Below are positions 47,045 to 58,100 of a stretch of 64,000 bases of DNA, one piece after another. The stretch is taken from positions 620,001-684,000 of the forward strand of contig NC_092795.1 in the NCBI RefSeq assembly GCF_918797505.1, read 5' to 3'. The DNA is from Bemisia tabaci (Eukaryota; Arthropoda; Insecta; Hemiptera; Aleyrodidae). The notes below the pieces were generated by a model, which was given only the letters and a program-made list of their open reading frames with translations, was not told where the DNA came from and made no database searches. Positions within the stretch are counted from its first letter, which is position 1; every line of letters starts with the position of its first letter. Both the position numbers and the translations under genes were made by a program.

Positions 47045-48552
47045 CGTACTACCTGTCTCATGGAACTCGCAGGGGTGTGTTTTAGCAAGCCTCGTGTCGA
47101 TTTGACCCGGCTTGGGCATCTAATAGGTTTAAAAATTCTAATTTTTATCGAAAAACCAGAAAAGGTTCATTTTTATTCGAGTAATGAAGACGTTTTGCAC
47201 ACAGAGAAAAATACGGATGTATTGAAAAAGCATAGATTTCGAAAGTTTGATGCAGAAGTATGGAAAACGTACGAATTTCTCGTCGAAAGCCACTCAGCGT
47301 AGCCGCTGAAAAAGTGTGTTCAATCGCCCCGTCAAAAACATAACGTGGCTGACATTATTAATTGATCCGTAAAAAGTAAGTTTCATAGGTTTTCCACTTT
47401 AGTAAAGCAAAAATCTTAGTTTCCTGTCAACATGAATTTTCCATGATCTTAACACGTCCTTGACGGGACACGTCACGTACTTAGGTTCCGCGGCGGAAAG
47501 AAGCACGTACCTATTTTATGTGTATCAGTCCCCTCTCTGCATCCTAATGATCCGGAAATTATCACTGATCCTTTATCCTCGAGCTCAACTGTCATCACTC
47601 TGTCATCAGAAGTTACGAGAAATACTTCGCGGAGCTTTAGAGATGACTCTAAACGGCAACATTTAACGTTGTAGTTAAATTGTCAGTAAAATAACAAATT
47701 TTCGACCCCTTTCGTACACTACGCGACGCAGCAATCGATTTATTCTAACTTTTGCAAGGGACATTTGTTAGTTAGCACATAGATTGCATTTAAATTTATA
47801 ACGACTGACCCCGGCCCCTGTGGCGTCATTTTCAGAGGGCAACCGGGGTGGCCAGTCCGCGGAGGGGGCAATTCTCCCACTCACACCAAGAAAACCCTCC
47901 AATTTTTTTTTCTTTCTCTCTTTCTTTTTTTTCTTTCTTTTTTGTATTTTTGAAAGAACATCTCGATATTCTCCGAAAACATAACCGTAAGTACGCGTCT
48001 GTTGTTATATTTGATTATCTTTCAGGTATTTTTTTTTTTCAGAGCTATGAAATTTGAGCGAGAATCGTGTCGAATATCGAGTTACGCAATTGATTAAGCC
48101 ATTACAAAATTAACTTACTATAAATGTTAAAAAAAACTGTGATTAAATATTTAATTGCGACCGTGGAATAGCAAAAGGACCGAAAACGTAAAGCTATTTA
48201 TAAAAAACAATAAGAAAGAAGAAGAATGTATAGTGACTAAAGAAAATTGTATATCAAAGAAGCGTGAATTTAGGTATCGCCGAGTGTCTTTTCCGACAAA
48301 GCCAAAACGCATAAAAAACTATCATCAGGCTCGGAAGATCGGAGGCGTTTCCCATTTTTTGCACGGCAAAAAACGTTTCCTCTCTCACCTTGAGGCTCCT
48401 CAAGTGAGCGAGAAGGAAAAATTTCTGTCGTTGGTATTTTATTTTCATTTTTTTTTTCATCGTCCAACTGTCATCAAAACGTAAGCAGGACCCATTCGTG
48501 CCTAATTTCACCCGCGGAGATTTTAAATAATGAGTTAGAGCTAGGTAGATCA

Positions 48553-49300
48553 GGGCCGGATTTACCTACTTGCCGCCCATGGGCCGCCTGTTTTTTTCCG
48601 CCCCCTTCTCATTCGTTTTGAAACATCAATAAAAACCATCAAGTGAACGTGCCGGAGGGGGAGGGGTGCATAAGACGCGTTTACCTACTCGTGTTGAGTA
48701 CATTTTTTGCGAAAGCCCTGTCAACACTACTAGGAAAATTTCACGGAACTTAGCGCGAAAGTTAATCCGTGAACATATCTCTGCGTGAACAAGGTCCTCC
48801 TTTTATGAGATATGAACCAACAAATTGAAAGAACAAACATAAATGTGGTTTAATAATTTTAACTTCCGCCGCTTCGCCGGGCTGATCGCACTGTGTTTGG
48901 CGCACTGCGTGAAGTATTCCAGCAGTCTTGTAGGCGCTACGCGTTTCACGCCAACTGCTCCTGACTGGCGCGGCGCACTGTGTTTGACGCAATGCGTGAA
49001 GTATTCATGCAGTCTTGTAGGCGCTAATATGTGTTACATGTTGACCGCAGTCCTTTTCATCCCAAGTCCTCATTATCATTCCTCTCTGCGCTGAGCTCCA
49101 GGCCAAATTGCGTGTTTAGTTTCTCTCTTAACTCGACTCTCTTTTATCACCGAAAAACGATAAAATTAGAAATTACTATACTCTCAGGAAAGAGAGATTT
49201 TGTCCCCTTTTCTCATTGCCAATTTTTTTTCTGAATCCGATTTTTTTTCTACCTGTATTTAAAAAAATTGCAAAATTTGCCGCCCCCTAAATTTGCCTAA
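48553..49300. mobile_element. Probable hAT-related element, left end intact, right end degraded
   Basis: It begins CAGGGCCGGATTTACC, the same terminus as the hAT MITE at 24913. The following CCGCCC-rich sequence has a counterpart near 49280 (TTTGCCGCCCCCTAAATTTG). No intact right terminus is seen. The interior carries a direct repeat (48888-49027). Confidence 0.4.
48888..49027. repeat. Direct repeat, two copies, period about 87 bp
   Basis: GCACTGTGTTTGGCGCACTG and GCACTGTGTTTGACGCAATG each begin a copy about 52 bp long ending CAGTCTTGTAGGCGCTA, with few mismatches. Confidence 0.8.
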
Positions 49301-49475
49301 AATTGCTGCCACAGAATTTTAATCAGAATTTTAACAGAAAATTAATCGGACTCCATTTTGCAAGCAGGAACTACAGTTTCTTGCTCATTGGGAAAAACTA
49401 TTACGTGCATAGGGAAACTAATGGCACATTCTTTGTCTAAAAACCGAGCCAGCGGTTGCAGCTTCTAAAAAAAGG

Positions 49476-49760
49476 CCTGGATGCACGCTCTAACCATTAA
49501 TTTCCGATCAAATGGTGACTGGTGCGCTCCATCTACCATCAATTTTTTGTGGCCTGCGCAAATTTGATGGTGAACAATGTAACTGTGGGGTTCATCCGTC
49601 ATCTGATTCCCACACAACCCTGCTTATTTCATGCTTATATTTCAATCAACACGCTGTTTTAATTAATTTTATATAGATACCAATTTAGATAACTCTCGAC
49701 CGCCATTTTTGTCATAATTTTGATTGGAAATTGACCGAAATTTTAGCGTGTATCCACGCT
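49476..49760. repeat. Inverted-repeat element, about 285 bp
   Basis: The left arm (GGATGCACGCTCTAACCATT ... TTTCCGATCAAA) and the reverse complement of the right arm (GGATACACGCTAAAATTTCG ... TTTCCAATCAAA) pair imperfectly over about 45 bp. Confidence 0.5.
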
Positions 49761-50549
49761 CGCAGTAGTTAGACGAATCAGACTTTACCTAGCTTATTAG
49801 ACTACATAGTTCTACGAAACAGCGCAGTTCGACAAACCATGACGAAACGTTTGACCGTCTGAACCCGGTTCTACGTAAACTTGCCGAACGAAAAAGTTCC
49901 TGTCTAGTAGCCAATTTGACTTGTATTGTTTTTCGTGTTATGCGAACGGAAAGTTTTATTAGACTGATAAATGCTAACGACTACAAACAAAAGCGACCTG
50001 ACTAATACTACAAATAAAATCTCTTATCTCTTGCGCTTCTCTTTGAATTTTCGAGCGTAAAGTAGGTACTCAAAAGCTCTATCCTGGATTGAATAAAAAA
50101 GAAGTGAGGACGTACCCAAAAACTGATGAGATCGTGTACACTCTCTTATGTTAAAAAGGCGTGTCAGACCTGTAACTAATCCTCAACTCCATCCTATCTC
50201 CCACCTCATTTTTCTCCTTCTTCTGCTAGCATTAATTGCTCAGTCCCATTTAAATACGTTGTAAATTCCAACGAAATTATTTCATCTTTCCGAGGAATTC
50301 ATTCATATTTTCACCAGAAAACGTTCGACAAAGTTTGTCTATGAAACCAAGGAAGAAAAAGGAGGAAGGGAGGGGGGGGGGGGGGGTTAATGTCTACCAA
50401 AGGTCTGAAATGTTGTAAAATTATATGAGTGCTCATGAAATGCCCTTTGGCAATTTGGCATTAGTTGACTGGTTTCAAAGTATATGGATGACCGAAGTGC
50501 AGAACCGCGTGCCTATCTCCGTTGCGTTGCACCAAACTTTGAAGATCAA

Positions 50550-50974
50550 GGGTGGTTTTACGATAACTGGAATAGTTTTGTCGCCGTAACAGACAACACG
50601 TTTTTCGGTCATATTTTTAGTAGAAATGATACCTAATCACTCGAATTTTTTCGCATTCATGAAGGGTTACGTATTATAACGCTTTCTAGTGATTTATTGC
50701 TCTACTTCTCAATTAATATTATGTACATTCCGAAAATATGCTGTCTATTACGCGGTAAAAAGTCAGCGTAACAGAGAGCACATTTTCGGCCATTTTTATA
50801 TTAAAATTGAGAAGTAGAGCGATAAATCTTTGAAAAGCCTTATAACACGTAACCCTGTAAAATATGAATGACAAATAATTGGAGTGATTAAGTATCATTA
50901 CTACTAAAAATATGACCAAAAAATGTGTTGTCTGTTACGGTGACAAAACCATTCCAGTTATCGTAAATCCACCC
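50550..50974. mobile_element. Foldback MITE, 425 bp, paired almost throughout
   Basis: The arms start GGGTGGTTTTACGATAACTG and end with a near-exact inverse; pairing continues through TTTTGTCGCCGTAACAGACA and GAGAAGTAGAGC blocks to a centre near 50762. Single mismatches are scattered. No ORF of interest. Confidence 0.85.
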
Positions 50975-51279
50975 ACAAGCAGACTTCTGTTGCTTAAAAT
51001 TTATACAACAGACTGACTGCTGTCAGAGAGAAGAAATAAATTAAGTTTTCAAGTTACGACTCATTTTCCCAAGAAAAATTCAAGTATGACAGGGAGTATG
51101 CAATGTCGCAAATGGATTATACGTGGTTCCGCTCTTTGTCCATCGACATTGTAGTTTTCCCATGTATCTGAAGCTTTGTTTCCCATAGTGATACCTGTGT
51201 TATTAATTGGTCTGAAAACTTTATGATTAAAATTTTGCTTCTTTTTCTTTCCAGTAATGAAGTGCTGATCTTACCAACA

Positions 51280-52396
51280 ATGGCTGTCCAGAATTTATAT
51301 TTAATAATACTAGTATGTTCAAGCATATCTGTGATATTTCAAGGAGAATGTAAAAAATTTCAAAAGTATAATGATGATCAAACACTCCTGTCAAATTCCC
51401 TGACATCAAATGTCATCTTACCGCCACATCTGTCAGGAAGGGATCTCCTGCCCGAAGAGAGCAAATTCCCACAGGTAAAACTCGTAAAGTCTCCTTTTGT
51501 CTCGTATACTAGTATTGTTAATCAAATCCCAGAATTGTCTGCAAATGCGATCATATGTGTAACAAGGAACTAATTTTCAGAAAATTCCTTGAGTCATTGA
51601 TACCACTGCAAAGAGCAAGAAAATCTAGAAATTTTTTCGTTAATTTGAACTTGAAGGCTCAAAAATTGAAGGTGATTTGATTTCTGGAAGTTCTAAGACG
51701 TAATTTATTAAGTTTTAGGCTAACTTTAAAATTACAGGGGATAGTTCAGGTCCTTTTTCAGAATTCTGATATGAGCACAACAAAGGAGGAGCTGATGCCC
51801 TCTGTGGTGAGAAAATTCAACCATCTGGATTGTTTCAAAGGCTTCTAGAGAGTGTCTCCTGTGGAGTGTTCGAAATCGCCAGTTTCAAAATCGCTCTTGA
51901 AATATTTCTCCCGAATGATGAGGTTCCTTTTCAAAGATCCGATCACAAATAGTGGCACTAATAGCATCAGCAGTTTATATTTCTTGGAGGAAAAAACGCC
52001 ATTAGTCTTTCTCGTCTAATATGAGAGAATCGTGTCCAATGCTAATTCATGTCACTTTGCTAACTACTAAATTTTTATCCTTGTTTGATCTGGTATGTGT
52101 TCGTAAAAAAATCATCTTGGCATAGGCCCCTTGGCGTGCAGTGCATGTAGTTAGTGTGCCTGGTCAACTGTTAAATTTTCCTGTTGAATCATCGAAGCCA
52201 AACAATAAAAGCCATGGGGACTATTAAGTGATGAAAAATTATCCTTTCTTTTCATTTTTTCTGTCTAATTTTCGCTCCTTTTCAAAAGTTGTGTCCAACC
52301 ATAAGTGCACCTTCTGCCTTCCACCCACTACCGATGAAATAAAACAAAGTTGATTCATTCTGCATGTTCTTAACTATTATATAATTTATTTTATTT

Positions 52397-52443
<47 letters not shown>

Positions 52444-55158
52444 TTTCATCAAGAATGTTCAAATGAGCCTGTACCTCCAATACATGGACCGTAAGTATTC
52501 AATTACAAGATATTTCCTCCTTTTATTTGTACTCAGAGTTGCCACAATCAGGGAATGCTGGGAAATGTCGGGGAAAATGACGAAAGTGTCAGGAAAAAAT
52601 TGCTTTTTAAAATGGGTTTGACTTTTCAAACAACAAATTTTGCTTGAAAACCATTTCATTTTATGTATTTTTAACCATCTGGCTTATCTTCAATTGTGGG
52701 GAATTTGTGGGAATTTTACGAAAATGTCTAGGAATTTCATTTTCCAAATTCTGTGGAAACCTTGCTGTGATAGTGCACATGGTAAGGGTGTGGGGACAGA
52801 AACCAAAAGTGAAGGAAAGTTTTAGATGAGATATAATTTTTTGGGGAGACATCTTTCAATGCAAAATGCCGAGAAAAGTGGCTAGCATGTTTAGAGTAGC
52901 AGTCGGTGTCACAAAGAATGTGGAAGGTTGCGCCATTAACCCCCGGTCCATTTATTAACAAAACTGGTGAAAACTATGCCTTATTGACAGTGATCAAGCG
53001 TTAATAATTGGCTATCAATATCTCTCCATTTGAAGCAATGGTAAATAATTGATTATTGAAGTGTTCATTGCAAACATATTTATAATTGATCCTTTTCCAT
53101 CGGTTTAAATGGTAGATTAATTGCTAAGCATAAATGTTGAAGGTTTTGTATCTTTCTGTCTGAACAGCATAGTTTTTATTAATTTTTTCATTCTCTGAGA
53201 TATTTTATAATTTTTTCATTTCAGGTTAAGTATCCCTAGTTTCAAAGTTGACTTGGATCTTCCCCCAAAGCAGCGATGGAAAGAAGTTGTAACAGCCAAA
53301 AAAAAAGAGGTACTCATCAGTTGAGGTGACGATTTCAAACTTATTTTTTGGAGACATTCATTCTGTAAGCAATTGGATATCCGGCAGACAATTAAAATTA
53401 AGAATATGACTTTTGTAAAATTTGGTTCAATTTTTTAAGATTTGGGAGTATTTATTTCATACATGAAATATGTAACATCGAAAATTTCTCCTCCAAATTT
53501 TGCTACTGACTCTTCAATAGTATGGATATTTTGAAAAAAAAATTACATAAACTTTCAAAAATTGCAGTAAAGGGTACAAACATTTTACTCATTCATCTTA
53601 AAATTATTCTGATGCCTAGACCAGACTGTTAATGTAAAGAGGAGAAAGTTAAACCTTGCAAGGAAAAATTATGACAGGCCTTTGTGGATTCCTTCAAATT
53701 AGCTATTATTCTGCTTGATTTTAAACTAAAGTCAATGAACCCTACCCTTTTCAGCACCCGATTTCACACTGTAATAATTTTTCCTCATAATACTTACTGT
53801 ACTTGTTTTATTTTTAGATGGAACTGTTCCTTCAGTTTATCAGAAACAATACTGATCGAATTTTCGGGAAGAAAGTCTTCCGAGTCGTAGAGAAGTATTT
53901 ACCAAAGTTGCTTCCATCTTTACCACCAATCTACCAAAAGGAAATGAGAGGCATTGCTGAAACAGCTGAAATGGAAGTAGGGGATGTTGTCTTGTTCAAC
54001 ATTTTCTATGAGTTCTTCTCTCTGTGCACGTCAGTCGTCATGGAAGGGAAAGATGGAACAATGTATCATGGCCGAAACCTTGATTTTACAACCTATATGT
54101 CGTAAGATGATTTGATTTGTCCATCTATTTTTTAAATACAGTCTTATTTGCCAGAATTTTTTGCTCATGGTAAACTGCAATCTGAAAATTATTAAAGAAA
54201 GAAATGGGAATCGAAAAATTACAAGTGAAAAAACCAGTTATCTAAATATTTTAAGAATTTCACCAGCCTCGCCCTGATAAAAAATTTCAACAACGAAAGG
54301 GATTGCTAGCCAGTATCTTCTGGGGAATACAAATTTTCTGCTTAAAAATTAAAAATTATGTTGATTTTTTAAGATGAATTCTAAGTACATACGCTAGGTC
54401 TCACCCTAGTAGCAAGATTCACTTTCCTCTTTCCTAAGGAACGTATAAGATATTAATAACGGTTATCTAAGCACCATTTTAATTAAGTTTACATATTGTG
54501 TATCTAAGTTTTATAAAACTGCAGTTCTACTGCTGAGTTAAGGATTGATAATTGTAAAATTTCAAGTTTATTTCTCAAGAAGCGTGCAAAATGTAAACAT
54601 TATGCAGTAAATTCAGCATCATGTCAAATTAAAGTTTGATCATACTTGGAAACAAATGCAGTAAAAAGTTTGGCTAAACAAAACGTTAGCCTCCTGACAT
54701 AAGGGTGTGACCACACCTCGATACCCCGTCGTCCACATAACTCAAGGCTTTCCCAGGTTCATCTCTATATGTAGTTATGCTCTTTAGTCAGCCAAGTAAC
54801 AAAATCATGTAACTGAAAAGCCAAAAAAAATTGCCATTTTCACTCAGACTCAGCTTGACTTATTTTAAACAATTTCATGGTCTGCAAAGACTTGCTTTAC
54901 TATTTTATGGTCTACATCAGAGATTCTTTAAAGCAAATGTAAGTATCTTGACTATAATCCGCAAAGCTAAATCAAGAAGCATATATTTTTAAAACTGACT
55001 CCATAGATGAATTTCCTTTGCGCAGTAATGTCCAAATTAACATTTGTGTTATCGTAATATTTAAAGGGATTTTTCTCATCCCCTCAAAATTGCATAAAAA
55101 ATCATCCTTGGATTTTAATCTGTATGGAGTTAGGTACCAGGAAAAAATTCACACTAAT

Positions 55159-55196
<38 letters not shown>

Positions 55197-58100
55197 CAAT
55201 ATAAGTGCAATGTATTACGAAACTACTTTGTGTTTGAATTGGATCACATGAGCAACTGATACTGCATATCTAATAAAGACGGGTGGTTGTACGGAGCAAG
55301 ACCGAAACCATATTTATGGTCCAGAGTGAACTAGTTTATGAGTATTCAGGTATAAATTAAGGATCATGTGATCAGTTGGTGTTGCGAACACACTGGAATT
55401 TTTCAGATTGACTCATTCAACAAATATTTCCATTTTTCTCTTCGTGCAAAAATTTTCACCCCCAGTTTTCTGGCACTAAATATTTCAGTTTTCTCTTTAG
55501 ACTTGTCCTTAACTTGAGTCTTGTATTCAGAGTTGGATTGGAGACGATTTTTTGGTCTACGAGTTTGACTGCTGTTTTCCTTTTTCAATCCAAGGAAGCA
55601 AAAATCAATTGTTTTGTCCGAAGTCGGGTTTTATTCTGTTACTCTTATTCCAATGTTTAACCTTTCATATTTGATTTTTACCACTAACTCTTTTTTCCTC
55701 TCTTTTTTTGCAGGTGGGACAGGGAAAACAAATCTTGGGTGTCCTCTCAACATCTCCGGAATATGACTGTAAAAATTGACTTCATGAAAGATAAAAGAGT
55801 TCTTTTCTCATCTGTCAACTTTGCTGGTTACATTGGCATATTAACCGGTGTTAAAAAAGTAAGAGCTAATACTTTCTAGCCTCAGGGAATAAAACCAGTA
55901 CTTTTTAAGTTCATTTATGCTTACCATATTCTCACTCACCATTAGAGACCAAGATCTAGGGTGATTTTGCACTGCGTGTCCAACATATCTCACTCCAAAA
56001 AATTATCTGTGTTTTGGTATTTCCTCCATGCAAATGAAAAAAGTGTGTGTATTTTCTTGAAATCTAGTATGCTCAAAAAAATTATCTACATCAATATTTT
56101 CAGTCGCCGCAATTTTCACTGCAAAAGTAATTCTTTTCTAGTCACCCACACTTTTTAAAGATATGCTATTTTTGGCTCCTTTGGCCATTTTTCATTCATG
56201 CTCAGATCTTTTTTTATTCTTTCATGTTGACAAGTTGTGGGTGTCATCCCAGTTAGGACACAATAAATTAGTGTCATAGCATTTAGAGTCCTATTCATAG
56301 TTGTTCCTTAAATATCAAGGCCTCTGTAACCAATCGATTCCTATGGTGTAAGAAACCTTAATGTTTAAAAAACTATTATAAATAGGTACCTACAATCCTT
56401 AATGACTTTATTCTAAATCAAGCTCTCGTGGTTATTTTCCTGGTTGTCTTACGTAGCCATGTGATTCTGTTTGGCATAAATTGGTTTCTTCCTACACTTC
56501 CTAGCCGTCTCAAACATCATTCAAGAATGCCAAGGACGAAAATTGTTATTTTTCGCTGTACCTTTGTTTAATGAAGAATTAACAGTGGCCATTAAAACGC
56601 TCCTATTTTATTATTTTTAATTATTCAAACCAAAATAAAATTAAATTATATGTTTGAGTAGATTAAAATGAACTTACTTAATCAGAGGGAAACTACCGTC
56701 CAAAGATAGGATGGTAACACAACTCACCCAGGCACTAATATATCTACGGTGAAACTCTTAAACGACGCATAGTAATAAGCTCTATTCCTATCATAATTTT
56801 TTAAAGGAGAATGAATCAACATCATTCCTTGAAATTATTTCAGAATTTGCTTTGTGCAAAGAAGGAAAGTCACAGAAGTCATTAAAAATTTACGTTGAGT
56901 AGATAATAAAATAAATTATAACAGAAGTCAGTAATGTTGCAGATGAATATGTGTTGTTTGGCAGCTACATTGTCAATATTTGATGTATTCTTTCTGGTAA
57001 CAATGATTGTCTTCATGAGAATTTTCATGCTAAATCTCATAACAAAATGTCTCCGTCTTGTGTTACGAATAACAAATATACTTGGCATTTTTAGGTTGAG
57101 GTTGAAGATGTGATTAAATTATTCTACAATCTACCTATTGATTAATCATTTTTTCATTAATTCAGACTTAAGTTTTTGCTCACCCCTGTTTCAGGGTCAA
57201 TTTAGTCTATCAATCAACGAAAGGTTCCGGGTTCTTGGTGGATATGTGGGCCTCTTAGAGTGGATTATGGGCATTCGTAAACAGAATTGGGTAGGATTCC
57301 TCACGCGGCAAGTATTGGAAGAGGCAACTTCTTATGAAGAAGCTATGGAAATGCTAGAAAAACCAAAATTGCTTGCTCCAGTGTACTTCATCTTATCGAG
57401 TAATAATTCCAAACAGGTTTGTCGCAATCATCTAAACTTTTTATTTTAGAGTTTGAAAAAATTAAAGGATTTTTCCTTTAAAATACAGAACGATGGTTAA
57501 GGAACAGTACCACCTATCTGTAAACTGACAATTCGTCACAACAAAGAAAAGCTCTGCCATTATGTGATTTCAAGGTTGGATTTGCAATTATTTTATGCAT
57601 TACAGCGCTTCCATGTGGAATTGGAAACAACTACAAAAATCAACTTGCCAACTTTATATTGTAGAATGCAGCAAATATGATAAATCAAAATTACTAAAAA
57701 TTACATCAAAATTCTTTAGTCTTTTAGTCTTTTTGTTCTTTAGTCTTCAAAAAACTGGAGGTCAGTTGATAGCCTAAACTTTGATGAAGGCTGGACAATG
57801 TTAAACCTAGTTTTTAAATATTCATATCTAAAATTTTGAAGAAAGACAATGGTGCCATCAAGATTCTCTGAAATCATTTTCCAAGCTCAAAAAAAGTTGA
57901 GACAGTATTGGAGGGTATCTCCTAAGCTACACTGAGAGTCCACCTCAATAAACCCTCTCAATCTCTCCATGCACGGATAGGGAGCAAATGAAGACTTATA
58001 TGTTAGGATAGCGGATGTTGAGTTTTCACATTGTGAAAAAATTGCGTTTGAAGTTTTTGAAGCTTTGCATTTTGCCGCCTGTAGAACTTACAGGATTCGT

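Larger units (their letters stand above)
40139..51253. other. Intergenic stretch dominated by repeats and one GC-rich island
   Basis: No coding exon is supported across 11 kb. Recognised content: a 32-bp tandem repeat at 40770-40910, duplicated blocks at 41385-41640 and 42340-42615, a CpG-rich island at 43210-43990, foldback or MITE elements at 45118-45757, 46187-46413, 46881-47044, 48553-49300, 49476-49760 and 50550-50974, and G-runs near 43065 and 50372. Frames such as 40195-40500 and 46883-47302 have no recognisable similarity. The 5' UTR exons of the acid ceramidase gene should lie towards the right end. Confidence 0.5.
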
